Source of the DNA: Comamonas granuli NBRC 101663
GTDB lineage: Bacteria; Pseudomonadota; Gammaproteobacteria; Burkholderiales; Burkholderiaceae_C
DNA length: 64,000 nt
Direction of reading: 5' to 3'
Assembly: GCF_000739995.1 (NCBI RefSeq)
Contig: NZ_BBJX01000010.1
Location: forward strand, 1 to 64,000
Under the pieces are notes generated by a model. That model was not told the DNA's origin. It saw nothing but the letters and a program-made list of their open reading frames with translations, and searched no databases. Below, one piece after another: positions 49,233-59,369 of this stretch; within the stretch, counting starts at the first letter, position 1; the number at the start of each line of letters is the position of its first letter. The translations under genes and the position numbers were made by a program.

Positions 49233-49438
49233 TCGCCCACGGCCACCGCTTGCCCGACATCCTCGACTACACCCTGGCGCAGATGCGCGGCTTCAGCGCC
49301 GCCACCGTGCGCGCCGATGCTGCGCGCGACGCGAACCTCCTGTCGCTGATTGCTATCGGCACGCGCGGTGATTCGCGCCACCTCGACCAGACCCTCGACA
49401 GGCTTCAAGACCATGCGCATCTCGGTTCGCATCGATAG
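48840..49438 (+). CDS. Tail assembly chaperone, frameshifted long form (GT-like)
   Basis: After a -1 shift at 49136-49142 translation continues in the other frame to TAG 49436-49438. This adds about 97 residues, first Arg/Gly-rich then FDAVQHLIAHGHRLPDILDY, TLAQMRGFSAATVRADAARD and LLSLIAIGTRG. That tail looks like real chaperone sequence and has no good start of its own. The stop overlaps the next gene's start region. The fusion protein would be roughly 198 aa. Conserved frameshifting at this position is well established for tailed phages. Confidence 0.75.
49136..49142 (+). other. -1 ribosomal frameshift site (T TTT TTT)
   Basis: In the zero frame the codons are GAT TTT TTT ACG. The seven-T run lets both tRNAs re-pair after slipping one base back. 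Downstream sequence is GC-rich and may fold. It is the only such run in the tail genes and joins two frames that both look like chaperone sequence. Confidence 0.75.
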
Positions 49439-50057
49439 CAAGGCCGCGCAGGCGCAGTTGCGTCGATGGGGCGGCGAGTTCCGCGAGAAGGTGCAGAAGG
49501 CGGTCGCGCGCGGCATCGCTAGCGAGGCCACCGAGTTGAAGCAGGACGTGCGCAGTCACGTCGCGGGCCAGATGACGGTGGTCAAGAAGTCCTTCGTCAA
49601 AGGCTTCACCGCCAAGGTGCTGGACAAGGACAAGAACCGGCTGCCCGCGCTCTACGTCGGCTCGCGCATCCCGTGGTCGGGCATCCATGAGCACGGCGGC
49701 CAGATCGGCGGGCGGATGCTGATCCCACTGCACGGGCGTGTGGGCCGCAAACGCTTCAAGGCGCAGATCGCCGAGTTGATGCGCGGCGGCAATGCGTATT
49801 TCATCAAGAACGCCAAGGGGAACCTCGTGCTGATGGCCGAGAACATCAAGGAACACGACCGGCCACTGGCAGGCTTTAAGCGCCGCTACCGCAAGGCCGA
49901 AGGCATCAAGAAACTCAAGCGCGGCGCGGATGTGCCCATCGCCGTGCTGGTGCCGCGCGTGCAATTGAAGAAGCGCCTGAACGTCGAGCGCATGGTGGCC
50001 GGGCGCATTCCGCGTCTGTCGGCGGCCATCGAGAAGCAGTTGCGGCAGGTGGACTGA
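49413..50057 (+). CDS. Putative tail-completion protein (gp10/gpZ-like)
   Basis: A 214-aa basic protein. It starts with ISVRIDSKAAQAQLRRWGGE, then has a helix plus AGQMTVVKKSFVKGFTAKVL and GSRIPWSGIHEHGGQIGGRM, as seen in HK97-gp10/gpZ-type minor tail proteins. Its placement between the chaperone and tape measure is unusual for lambda, where gpZ precedes the tube. Family assignment is tentative. Confidence 0.6.
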   Translation: MRISVRIDSKAAQAQLRRWGGEFREKVQKAVARGIASEATELKQDVRSHVAGQMTVVKKSFVKGFTAKVLDKDKNRLPALYVGSRIPWSGIHEHGGQIGGRMLIPLHGRVGRKRFKAQIAELMRGGNAYFIKNAKGNLVLMAENIKEHDRPLAGFKRRYRKAEGIKKLKRGADVPIAVLVPRVQLKKRLNVERMVAGRIPRLSAAIEKQLRQVD

Positions 50058-50059
50058 CG

Positions 50060-53000
50060 ATGGCGAACCGCATTTCCGTCCTCGTCGCGCTCGAAGGCGC
50101 GGACGAGGGGCTCAAGCGCGCCATCAACGATGCCGAGCGCAGCCTCGGCGGCTTCGGCTCCAGCGCCAAATCCGCCAGCGACAAGGCCGCTGCTGGGGTG
50201 GCCGAAGTCAAGGCGGGCATGAACGCCTTCGGCGATCAGATTTCCAAGGCCAAGACGCAACTGTTGGCCTTCCTGACCATCAACTGGGCCAGCGGCAAGC
50301 TGCAGGAGATCGTCCAGATTGCCGATGCGTGGAACATGATGTCCGCGCGCCTGAAGCTCGCCACCGCAGGCCAGCGTGAGTACACGGTTGCGCAGAAGGA
50401 ACTGTTCGCCATCGCCCAGCGCATCGGCGTACCGATCCAGGAAACCGCCACGCTGTACGGCAAGCTGCAGCAGGCCGTGCGGATGCTGGGTGGCGAGCAG
50501 CAGGACGCGCTGACGCTGACCGAGAGCATCTCGCAGGCGCTGCGCATCTCCGGCGCGTCGGCCACAGAGGCGCAGTCGGCTCTGCTGCAGTTCGGGCAGG
50601 CGCTGTCCTCGGGCGTGTTGCGCGGCGAGGAATTCAACTCGGTCGTCGAGAACAGCCCTCGTCTGGCCAAGGCGCTTGCCGATGGCCTGAACGTGCCCAT
50701 CGGACGTCTGCGCAAGCTGGCCGAGGAAGGCCGCCTGACCGCCGATGTGGTCGTCAACGCGCTGATGAGCCAGAAGGACAAGCTGGCCGCCGAGTACGCG
50801 CAACTGCCGATGACCGTCAGCCAGTCCTTCACCCGGCTGGCGAACGCCTTCGGCCAGTGGATCAGCCGCCTCGACGAATCGACCGGCTTCACCCAGAAGC
50901 TGGCGCAGGCGCTGACCTGGCTCGCAGACAACCTCGACACCGTGATGAAGTGGCTCACGCGCATCGCCGAGGTCGGCCTCGCGGTGCTGGTCTACCGCCT
51001 GATCCCGGCGCTGATCATCGCGTGGCAGACGGCGGGCGCAGCGGCGGTGACGGCGGCCAGCACCACGGCGGCGGCGTGGGCGACGGCAAACCTGTCCGTG
51101 TCGAACGCCATCGCCACTGTCGGCAAGCTGCGCGTGGCCTTCGGCGTGCTCGGCGCGGCCATCGTCGGCTGGGAAATCGGGACCTGGCTGTCGGAGAAGT
51201 TCGAGATCGTCCGCAAGGCGGGCATCTTCATGGTCGAGGTGCTGATGAAGGGTGTCGAGCACCTGCGCTACCAGTGGGAGATGTTCGCCGCCATCTTCAC
51301 GACCGACACCATCGCCGAGGCCACGAAGCGCCACGAGGAGCGCTTGGCCGAGATGAACCGCATCTTCGGCGAGATGTATGCCGACGCCACCGAAGGCGCG
51401 AACGCCGCCAAGGGCGCGATGGATACCGCCGCGACCGCTGCCGAGGAAATCGCCAAGCGGCTCGAAGCCGTGCGCCAGGGCACACAGGAGGCGGTCGGGC
51501 GCGGCATCGAGGCCGTCCACGGCGCGCTGGAGAAACTCAAGGGCCGTCTGGGCGAGGTCGAACAGGCGGTGGGCAAGGCCCAGGGCGTGGTCAACGATGC
51601 CACCGCCAAGATGGCCGAGGCCTACAAGGGCTTCACCGCCATCGTCGAGGCCAATCTGCAAGCGCAGATCACGGCTGTCAAGGCCCGCTACGAACAGGAG
51701 AAGGCGGAACTGGAGCGTACCCAGCAGTCCGAAACCGCCAAGATCACGAAGTCCACGCAACTGCTCACCGACGCTCTGACCCAGCAGGCCACGCTGCGCC
51801 GTCAGGCCACGACCGACACGTTGCTACTGATCGACCAGGAAACGCAGGCACGCAAGGACGCCGCTGCGCGCCAGGGCCAGACCGAGGCCGAACGTGCCGC
51901 CAATGTGCAGCGCGTCGAGAACGACATCCTCGTCACCAAACGGCAAACGCTGTCTCAGGCGCTCTCCGAATACCGCCAGCACGTCGATGCGCTCAACGCC
52001 GAGGCCAATCGCCATCTGGCCGAAATCCAGCGCATCGAGGCGGCCAAGCGGCAGTTGTCGATGACGACGGAAGAGCGCATCCGCGACATCCGCCGTCAGG
52101 GCATGACGGAGTACGAGGCCACCGAGGATCGCAAGCGCCAGATCGCCGAGATGCAGGAACAGGCGCGCCGCGCGCTGGCCAACGGCGAACTGGAGCAGGC
52201 TCGTCAACTCGCGCAGAAGGCGATGGACATGGCGGCGCAGGTCGCCAGCAGCCAGACCAGCGAGGCCAAGCGCGCCGAGGAAGCGCGCAAGCAGTCTGAG
52301 CAAGCGGTGTCGCAGGTCACGCAACTCGAAGCGCAGTCGCGCGACGCCTACCGCCGCCAGGAGTACCAGCAGGCCACCGATCTGATGCGGCAGGCCGAGC
52401 AGTTGCGCGCCGAACTGGCGCAGAAGGCCAAGGAGGCCGATGCGCAGGCAGCACAAGGCAAGCAGGGCGTGGCAGACGCCATCGACCGCATCCGCCAGTC
52501 CGAGGACATCCTCAACAAAGCGCTGGACGCCGAAGCGAAGGCACACCAGACGGCGGCCCAGGCGGCACTGTCGGCACGCGACCAGATCCGTCAGACGCTG
52601 GAGCAGACACAAACGCAGATCGACCAGATCACCGCCAAGCTCAAGGATGGCCTGAAGGTCACGCTCGATGCGGACACCGCGCGCTTCGACAAGGCCATCG
52701 CCGATCTGGACAAGGCGCTGGCCGAGAAGCAGTACCTGCTGCAGATCCAGGCCGACCTACAGGAAGCGGAGAAGAAGCTCAAGGAATACGAGGCTCTGCT
52801 CAAGGAAGGCAAGACCCTGCCGGTCGATGCCGATGTGTCCAAGGCCAAGGAGGCGCTCGAGCGGCTCAAGGTCTACGCCGACCAGAACGCGCAGTTCGAA
52901 CTGAAGGTCGCCACCGAAAAGGCACAGGCGGCGATCACCAACGTCGAAGGGATGATCAACGCACTGAACCGCATCCAGACCGAGTCGCGCCATCAGGTCT

Positions 53001-54046
53001 CGACCAACGCGGATGCGGCGCGCGCCGAGATCATGAGTCTGAACGGCGCGAACACCAGCAGCACCCACACCATCTACGTCCAGAAGGTCGAGGTCAACGC
53101 CACGGGCGGGCTGGTCGGCGGTGGTGTGCAGCGCTTTGCCGACGGCGGCGCGGTGGCTCCGGCCTTCCCCCGCATGGCAGGCGGCTCCGTGCCCGGCTCC
53201 GGCCACCACGACACCGTGCCGCGCACGCTGGACGCCGGTGCCTTCGTGATCCGCAAGGCGGCGGTGCAAAAGTACGGCGGCAGCGCGCTCGCACGGCTGG
53301 CGGGCATGGCGACGGGCGGCGTCGCCCACTTCGCCAAGGGCGGCCCGGTGACGCCGCAGAAGCCCAAGCGCAACCGCGATGTGGTCGAAGCCGAAAAGAT
53401 GATCGACCTCGGGCTGCAGGGCCTGGGCCAGATCAGCTACAGCGGCAGCCTGGATGCGCGCAGCAAGACCTTCGCGTACTGGCAGCCGCTGGCCCGCCAG
53501 GATCGCTCGGCGCTGGAGAAGATGATCGACCGAAAGACGCTCACCGCCAATGAGCGCGCCAGCCTCGACCAGATCAAGCAGCGTTGGCGCTTTGCGATGG
53601 CCCAGCCGATGATCTACGGCAAAGACCTCGAGCGCGACCTGATCGACTACATGGAAACGCTCGACGGCGAGTTCTTCGCCCGAGGCGGCCTGGCGAAGTC
53701 CGACACCGTACCCGCGATGCTTACGCCCGGCGAGTACGTGGTCAACCGCAGCGCGGTCGCGCGCCTGGGCGTGGGCTTCCTCGAGGCCATCAACAACCTG
53801 AGCGCCCCGGCGCAGGCGCTGGCCGGGCATGTGATGGCGGGCATCCAGGGCTTCGCATCGGGCGGCCTCGTGTCGCCTATCGGTTCTTCGCTGCCGCGTC
53901 CCACGCTGCCTGCCGACGGCGCGCCATCGCGCACGGTGCGCGTGGAACTGGCGGCGGGCGCGCAGCGGGTCAACACCACCGTCGATGCGCGCGACGAAGC
54001 GCGCCTGCTGCAACTGCTAGACGCGGCGCGTGCCCGCACTGCCTGA
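50060..54046 (+). CDS. Tail tape measure protein
   Basis: A 1328-aa length-determining protein. The N-terminal tape-measure domain is clear (ADAWNMMSARLKLATAGQRE, SGASATEAQSALLQFGQALS, LRGEEFNSVVENSPRLAKAL). A hydrophobic segment lies near residues 305-345. A very long Gln/Ala-rich coiled coil runs from about 470 to 1000. The C-terminal part has two glycine-rich DTVPxxLxxGxFV/YV motifs, in SGHHDTVPRTLDAGAFVIRK and SDTVPAMLTPGEYVVNR. By the usual ratio of about 0.15 nm per residue the tail would be near 200 nm, an estimate only. Confidence 0.93.
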   Translation: MANRISVLVALEGADEGLKRAINDAERSLGGFGSSAKSASDKAAAGVAEVKAGMNAFGDQISKAKTQLLAFLTINWASGKLQEIVQIADAWNMMSARLKLATAGQREYTVAQKELFAIAQRIGVPIQETATLYGKLQQAVRMLGGEQQDALTLTESISQALRISGASATEAQSALLQFGQALSSGVLRGEEFNSVVENSPRLAKALADGLNVPIGRLRKLAEEGRLTADVVVNALMSQKDKLAAEYAQLPMTVSQSFTRLANAFGQWISRLDESTGFTQKLAQALTWLADNLDTVMKWLTRIAEVGLAVLVYRLIPALIIAWQTAGAAAVTAASTTAAAWATANLSVSNAIATVGKLRVAFGVLGAAIVGWEIGTWLSEKFEIVRKAGIFMVEVLMKGVEHLRYQWEMFAAIFTTDTIAEATKRHEERLAEMNRIFGEMYADATEGANAAKGAMDTAATAAEEIAKRLEAVRQGTQEAVGRGIEAVHGALEKLKGRLGEVEQAVGKAQGVVNDATAKMAEAYKGFTAIVEANLQAQITAVKARYEQEKAELERTQQSETAKITKSTQLLTDALTQQATLRRQATTDTLLLIDQETQARKDAAARQGQTEAERAANVQRVENDILVTKRQTLSQALSEYRQHVDALNAEANRHLAEIQRIEAAKRQLSMTTEERIRDIRRQGMTEYEATEDRKRQIAEMQEQARRALANGELEQARQLAQKAMDMAAQVASSQTSEAKRAEEARKQSEQAVSQVTQLEAQSRDAYRRQEYQQATDLMRQAEQLRAELAQKAKEADAQAAQGKQGVADAIDRIRQSEDILNKALDAEAKAHQTAAQAALSARDQIRQTLEQTQTQIDQITAKLKDGLKVTLDADTARFDKAIADLDKALAEKQYLLQIQADLQEAEKKLKEYEALLKEGKTLPVDADVSKAKEALERLKVYADQNAQFELKVATEKAQAAITNVEGMINALNRIQTESRHQVSTNADAARAEIMSLNGANTSSTHTIYVQKVEVNATGGLVGGGVQRFADGGAVAPAFPRMAGGSVPGSGHHDTVPRTLDAGAFVIRKAAVQKYGGSALARLAGMATGGVAHFAKGGPVTPQKPKRNRDVVEAEKMIDLGLQGLGQISYSGSLDARSKTFAYWQPLARQDRSALEKMIDRKTLTANERASLDQIKQRWRFAMAQPMIYGKDLERDLIDYMETLDGEFFARGGLAKSDTVPAMLTPGEYVVNRSAVARLGVGFLEAINNLSAPAQALAGHVMAGIQGFASGGLVSPIGSSLPRPTLPADGAPSRTVRVELAAGAQRVNTTVDARDEARLLQLLDAARARTA

Positions 54047-54064
54047 CCTCTTTCGGGTTCACCG

Positions 54065-54472
54065 ATGCAACTGAAGAACCTCGCCACCGGGGTGGCTCTG
54101 CCATTGCCGGACGACTTGCTGTGGAGCGATGAGCACGCGTGGTCACCCGCCGTGGCCTCCACGTCCTACCTGATCACCGGAGCCTTGCTGATCCAGTCGG
54201 CCACGCGGCAGGCAGGACGCCCGATCACTTTGGTCGGCGCTCCCGATATGGCGTGGGTGACGCGCGCCACCGTCGAAGAACTCCGGTCGTGGGCGGCGTC
54301 GCCGGTGAGTGCGACGACGGGCCGCTTCGAACTCATCTTCGCCGATGCGCGCGTCTTCATCGTCGCCTTCCGCCACGCTGAAACCGCCGTCGAGGCCGAG
54401 CCGGTGCTGGGCATCCCGGCGCGGGCCAGCACCGACCGTTACCGCCTGACCCTTCGATTCCTGGAGTTGTGA
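54065..54472 (+). CDS. Minor tail protein, unrecognised
   Basis: A 135-aa mostly beta protein (DEHAWSPAVASTSYLITGAL, RFELIFADARVFIVAFRHAE). No family is recognised. Its position right after the tape measure matches distal tail or baseplate proteins (lambda M/L region). It sits 1 nt before the 1202-aa gene. Confidence 0.68.
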   Translation: MQLKNLATGVALPLPDDLLWSDEHAWSPAVASTSYLITGALLIQSATRQAGRPITLVGAPDMAWVTRATVEELRSWAASPVSATTGRFELIFADARVFIVAFRHAETAVEAEPVLGIPARASTDRYRLTLRFLEL

Positions 54473-54473
54473 A

Positions 54474-57400
54474 ATGCCGATCCAATCCGGCGACGTCAAA
54501 CTGCTGAAGTCCGCCGTGATGGCCGACGTGCCCGAAGGCGGCGGCGCGCCCACGGGCGTGACCATCGCGGATGGCGTGTCCAACGCCATCTTCCCGGACA
54601 TCTCCGAACTGGATCGCGCCGGGGGCTGCGTCAACCTCCGCAAGACCTTCGTGCAGGTCGCTACCGACGACACCGACACCTACTTCGGGGCCAACGTCAT
54701 CGTGGCCGAACCGCCGCAGGACGTGCGCGTCAGCGTCACGTTGTTCTCCACCAAGAAGACCTTCGACACCCGCGAGCAGGCGCAGACGCGCATCGAAGCC
54801 TATCTCAACAAGGGCCCCGAATGGGCGGGCTACCTGTTCGAGAACCACATCGCGGGCCAGCGCGTGGTGCAGCTGTTCCAGCGCCTGAGCGACGCCGTGC
54901 CCAACGTCGGCCAGACCCTCGTCCTCATCGAAAACGAAAACCTGCCCACGCAGAAGGAGCAGTACGTGCGCGCCACCGCCGTGTCGGTGGTCGAGCGCAG
55001 CTTCACCTACAACACCGATCAGGACTACCGCGCCGCCGTCGTGACGGTGGCGATCAGCGACGCGCTGCGCTTCGACTTCACCGGCTCGCCCGCCAGCCGC
55101 ACGTTCACCCGGGTGGCCAACGCCACCAAGACGCGCGACACGGTCGTCGCCGACGCGGGCACCTACGTCGGCGTGGTGCCGCTGGTGCAGGCCGCTGCCG
55201 TGGGCGACTTCACCGTCAAGGGCGCGTCCATCTACACGCAGCTCGTGCCCAGTGCGCAGACCGAGACACCGATCTCGTTCGCGCCTCCGTATGCGGCAGC
55301 CGGACTGCCCGTGCCCGGTGCCGCGCCGGTGAGCTACAGCGCCAGCCACGCCTGGACGACAAGCATCAACTTCAACCTGCCGGGCGGCTGCTTGCCGGGG
55401 TCGCTGTCCATCGTCACCGGCGGCGTCACCATCTTCGACGACGCGGGCCTGCTCAAGACCGCCAGCGGCACGCTCGGCACCATCGACTACGCCAACGGCA
55501 TCCTGAGCCTGAACTCCGGCGCGATGTCGGGCAGCAAGTCCATCACCTACACGCCTGCCGCGCAGTTGCAGCGTGCGCCGCAAAGCTCGGAGATCCCGGT
55601 CACGCCCGAGTCGCGCAGCCAATCTTACGTCGGCACCGTGAACCCGGTGCCGCAACCGGGCACGCTCACGATCAGCTACATGGCGCAGGGCCGCTGGTAC
55701 GTGTTGTCGGATAGCGGCAACGGCTCGCTCAAGGGGCTGGATGCCAGCTACGGCGCGGGCACCTTCAACAAGAACACCGGCGCGTTCGTCGTCACGCTGG
55801 GCGCGCTGCCCGACGTGGGCTCGTCGCTGATCCTGACCTGGAACGTGCCGACGCAGGAGACCCAGCAGCCGACCGCCACGCTCAAGGCGTCGCAGACCAT
55901 GCTGCTTGCACCGCCCGAGGGTAAGAGCGTGCAGCCGGGAACGTTGACCGTCACATGGCCTCACGAAAGCGGAACCGGCACGCGCACGGCTTCTGCCACC
56001 ACCTCCGGCGCGCTGACGGCCAGCGCCACCGGCGAACTCAACGTCGCGCAGAACCTCCTGAGCTTCGCGCCCAACGTGCTGCCGCCGGTCGGCGCGCTGC
56101 TGACGGTGGACTACGTCGCGGGCCCCAAGCAGGAGGACGCTTTCGCACACCCCTCGCGCGACGGGCTGGGCCGTGTGCCGGTGGCGGCCACGCTGGGTTC
56201 CATCGAGCCGGGTTCGCTGGAGATCGAATGGAACACGCTGACCGACACCACCGTGCTGGGCGTCTACACGCAGCAGCAGATTCAGGCGATGGGCCTGGGC
56301 CTGTGGAACGGCGTCGATCCCACGCAGTACGCGCGTGACGACGGCGCGGGCAACGTGCTGCGCTCCGGCGTCGTCATCGGCAGTGTCAACTACGCCACTG
56401 GCGCGGTGCAGTTCCAGCCGGACGTCACGGTCAAGATTCCGCGCCCCGTCTATGGCACGCAGCAACTGGGCTGGGCGAACGGCGTGGGCCAGATGTTCCG
56501 CCTGAACTACAGCGGCATCACCTACGTGGATGCGCCGTCGCTGTACCCGAACGACGAGTCCGGCTACGTCAAGCTGCGCTACAACAGCGCGGGTTCGACC
56601 AGCAATCACACCGACACCTTTCCCTTCGCGCCCAGCTTCCGTCTCGTGCCCGGTGTCAACGCGCAAGTGGTGACGGGCAGCGTGCTGCTCGCCATCGCAG
56701 GCAGCCAGCCCTGGGGCGACAACGGCCAAGGCACGCTGCGCGAGTTCACGCCCAGCGGCTGGGTCACGCGCGGCAGCATCAACTACCTGTCGGGCACGGT
56801 CGCGCTCACGTCCTGGTCGGCGGGCGCGGCCAACAGCATCACGCGCGCCAGCTGCGTGACCACGGTCGGCGAGAACATCTCCAGCGAGTATGTGTTTCGC
56901 ACTGGCGCGGCTCCGCTGCGGCCCGGGTCGCTGTCGATTCAGTTCGCCCGTGCGGTGGGCGGCACGCAGACGGTCACCGCAGGCATCGACGGCACGATCT
57001 CCGCATCCGGCGTCAGCGGCAGCGTGGACTACGACACCGGCCTCGTGCGGGTGCGTTTCGGTACCCTGGTCACGGCGGCGGGCCATGAAAGCGAGCCGTG
57101 GTTCGACGCCGAGAACGTGCGCCCGGACGGCAAGGTGTTCCGGCCCGAGCCGGTGGCGGCAAGCAGCCTGCGCTACAGCGCCGTCGCCTACAGCTATCTG
57201 CCGCTGGACGCGGCGCTGCTGGGCATCGACCCCGTGCGCCTGCCCAGCGATGGACGTGTACCGATCTTCCGGCCCGGGGGCTTCGCGGTGGTCGGCCACA
57301 CCGGGCGCATCACCGCGTCGGTCAGCAACGGCCAGACCATCGATTGCGCTCGCGTGCGCCTGTCGCGCGTGCGCGTGGTCGGCCACGACGGCGTGGTGAT

Positions 57401-58082
57401 CCACAGCGGCTACACCACCGATCTGGAAGCGGGAACCGTCACCTTCACCAATGTCGCGGGCTACAGCCAGCCCGTGACGGTCGAGCACCGCATCGAGGAC
57501 ATGGCCGTGGTGCGCGACGTGCAGATCAGCGGCGAAATCAGCTTCACGCGGCCTTTGACGCACCAGTACCCGCTGGCCAGTGTGGGCGATCCGCTGTCCG
57601 GCAGCTTCGTGTCCAGCGCGCTGGTGGCCGGTGACCTGTTCGCCCGCGTGAACCTCGTGTTCGACCAGAGCAGCTGGAACGGCGGCTGGTCGGACGACCT
57701 CGTGGGCAGCGCCGCCACCGCGACCTTCAATCACACGCAATACCCGATCACCGTCACCAATCGCGGCGCGCTCACGGAGCGCTGGGTGGTGCGCATGACC
57801 AACAGCACTTCGTTCGAGGTGATCGGCGAGAACGTAGGCGTCATCGCCACCGGAAACACCAGCGCCGACTGCGCGCCCAACAACCCGGCCACCGGGGTGC
57901 CGTACTTCCGTCTGCCCGCGCTGGGCTGGGGCAACGGCTGGGCCACGGGGAACGTGCTGCGCTTCAACACCATCGGCAGCCAGTTCCCGGTCTGGGTGGT
58001 GCGCACCGTCCAGCAGGGGCCGGAATCCGTGCCCGACGACCACTTCACGCTGCTGATCCGTGGCGACGTGGATACGCCTTGA
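54474..58082 (+). CDS. Large repetitive tail protein
   Basis: A 1202-aa protein with no recognised family. From about residue 300 to 850 it contains roughly six degenerate modules of 80-120 residues, each starting with a [Q/E/R]PG[ST]L-x-[IV] strand and closing with a DY/NY-x-[TN]G-x5-LxxG type turn (examples: LPGSLSIVTGGVTIF with TIDYANGILSLNSG, RPGSLSIQFARAVGG with SVDYDTGLVRVRFG). These look like stacked beta-sandwich domains. The N-terminal 200 residues are less repetitive and may dock to the tail tip. A host-contact or tip-scaffold role is inferred. Confidence 0.75.
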   Translation: MPIQSGDVKLLKSAVMADVPEGGGAPTGVTIADGVSNAIFPDISELDRAGGCVNLRKTFVQVATDDTDTYFGANVIVAEPPQDVRVSVTLFSTKKTFDTREQAQTRIEAYLNKGPEWAGYLFENHIAGQRVVQLFQRLSDAVPNVGQTLVLIENENLPTQKEQYVRATAVSVVERSFTYNTDQDYRAAVVTVAISDALRFDFTGSPASRTFTRVANATKTRDTVVADAGTYVGVVPLVQAAAVGDFTVKGASIYTQLVPSAQTETPISFAPPYAAAGLPVPGAAPVSYSASHAWTTSINFNLPGGCLPGSLSIVTGGVTIFDDAGLLKTASGTLGTIDYANGILSLNSGAMSGSKSITYTPAAQLQRAPQSSEIPVTPESRSQSYVGTVNPVPQPGTLTISYMAQGRWYVLSDSGNGSLKGLDASYGAGTFNKNTGAFVVTLGALPDVGSSLILTWNVPTQETQQPTATLKASQTMLLAPPEGKSVQPGTLTVTWPHESGTGTRTASATTSGALTASATGELNVAQNLLSFAPNVLPPVGALLTVDYVAGPKQEDAFAHPSRDGLGRVPVAATLGSIEPGSLEIEWNTLTDTTVLGVYTQQQIQAMGLGLWNGVDPTQYARDDGAGNVLRSGVVIGSVNYATGAVQFQPDVTVKIPRPVYGTQQLGWANGVGQMFRLNYSGITYVDAPSLYPNDESGYVKLRYNSAGSTSNHTDTFPFAPSFRLVPGVNAQVVTGSVLLAIAGSQPWGDNGQGTLREFTPSGWVTRGSINYLSGTVALTSWSAGAANSITRASCVTTVGENISSEYVFRTGAAPLRPGSLSIQFARAVGGTQTVTAGIDGTISASGVSGSVDYDTGLVRVRFGTLVTAAGHESEPWFDAENVRPDGKVFRPEPVAASSLRYSAVAYSYLPLDAALLGIDPVRLPSDGRVPIFRPGGFAVVGHTGRITASVSNGQTIDCARVRLSRVRVVGHDGVVIHSGYTTDLEAGTVTFTNVAGYSQPVTVEHRIEDMAVVRDVQISGEISFTRPLTHQYPLASVGDPLSGSFVSSALVAGDLFARVNLVFDQSSWNGGWSDDLVGSAATATFNHTQYPITVTNRGALTERWVVRMTNSTSFEVIGENVGVIATGNTSADCAPNNPATGVPYFRLPALGWGNGWATGNVLRFNTIGSQFPVWVVRTVQQGPESVPDDHFTLLIRGDVDTP

Positions 58083-58100
58083 TCCAGGGGAGCCATCGCA

Positions 58101-59366
58101 ATGACCGACCTCACCGTCAAATACTTCAACAGCGGCATGACGGGTGCGCCGCAGATCGCCAACAACTGGGGCGATCTGGTGACGATGCTCGACGCTTGCC
58201 TCGTCAACGGCTTCGCGCTCAAGGCCATCGACACGCTGACCTGCGCCGATGGCGTTGCCACTGCCAGCATCAGCGCGGGCCATGCCTACCGGCCCGAGCA
58301 GGTGGTGGAAATCGCCGGGGCCGACCAGCCGGAATACAACGGCGAGGTGAGGGTGATCGCCACTACTGCGACCACCTTCACCTACGCGGTGACCGGCACG
58401 CCTGCATCGCCCGCGACCAGCGCCACCAGCCTCTCGGCCAAGGTCGCGCCGCTGGGCTGGGAAAAGGCGTTTGCGGGAATGAACAAGGCGGCTTACCGCA
58501 GTCAGAACCCGGCCTCGCCGCAGAACCTGCTGCTGATCGACGACGACCTCAAGACGCCCGGCTACACGACGACCTGGGCCAAGTGGGCCAACGTCGGTAT
58601 CGTCGAAGGGCTGTCGGACATCGACACCATCGTCGGCGCGCAGGCCCCGTTCGACCCGAACAACCCGACGCAGAACTGGAAACAGGTCGCGGCCAATCAG
58701 TGGGGTTGGTACAAGTGGTACCACGCTCGGAGCAACCAGTACGAGAGCAACGGCGACGGCGGCACGGGTGGTCGCAATTGGGTGCTCATTGGCGACGACC
58801 GGCTGTTCTTCCTGTTCGTCACCAATGCCGCCGGATACAACTGGTACGGGCGCAACGCTTATTGCTTCGGCGACCTCATCAGTTTCAAACCCGGTGACGC
58901 ATACGCCACGGTGCTGTGTGCCGACGACAACTACTCGGGCATGAGCAACTACTGGAGCTATCCCGGCCAGTTCAACGGCTACGGACTCACGCAGTCGCTA
59001 GAGTTCACAGGCAAGACGCTGCTGCGCAATCACACCCAGCTCGGCAACCCGGTGCGTTTCGGGCTGACATCTCTGAACACCAACAACTCCAGCCAAGTCT
59101 GCGGACACGGGCCGATGCCGTTTCCGAACGGGCCAGACTTCAGCCTGTGGCTGTTGCCGACCTACGTGCGCGAGGAGTCGGGCCATATGCGCGGCCTGAT
59201 GCCGGGAATGCACTGGATGCCGCAGGATCGGCCCTACAGCGACCAGACCATCGTCGACAACGTGGTGGGCCAGGCAGGCAAGAAGTTCCTGCTGGTCAGG
59301 ACGCAGTACAGCTCGGAAACCGAAGGGGCGCAGATCGCCTTCGACATCACCGGGCCGTGGAGGTAA
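58101..59366 (+). CDS. Putative tail fibre / receptor-binding protein
   Basis: A 421-aa protein, strikingly rich in Trp, Tyr, Asn and Gly in its second half (NQWGWYKWYHARSNQYESNG, CADDNYSGMSNYWSYPGQFN). The first 110 residues contain a small beta domain (ATASISAGHAYRPEQVVEIA). No family is recognised. Composition and position suggest a surface-exposed adhesin. Confidence 0.68.
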   Translation: MTDLTVKYFNSGMTGAPQIANNWGDLVTMLDACLVNGFALKAIDTLTCADGVATASISAGHAYRPEQVVEIAGADQPEYNGEVRVIATTATTFTYAVTGTPASPATSATSLSAKVAPLGWEKAFAGMNKAAYRSQNPASPQNLLLIDDDLKTPGYTTTWAKWANVGIVEGLSDIDTIVGAQAPFDPNNPTQNWKQVAANQWGWYKWYHARSNQYESNGDGGTGGRNWVLIGDDRLFFLFVTNAAGYNWYGRNAYCFGDLISFKPGDAYATVLCADDNYSGMSNYWSYPGQFNGYGLTQSLEFTGKTLLRNHTQLGNPVRFGLTSLNTNNSSQVCGHGPMPFPNGPDFSLWLLPTYVREESGHMRGLMPGMHWMPQDRPYSDQTIVDNVVGQAGKKFLLVRTQYSSETEGAQIAFDITGPWR

Positions 59367-59369
59367 GCC

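Noticed and set aside
49067-49438. The -1 frame of the tail chaperone as an independent gene starting near 49067.
   Set aside because: Its first part merely overlaps the G-like frame, there is no ribosome-binding site and the sequence becomes protein-like only after the seven-T slip site.
54357-58724. A 1455-codon antisense frame across the large tail protein.
   Set aside because: Same shadow effect: Arg/His/Ala/Gly-rich, no motifs, covers two convincing sense genes.
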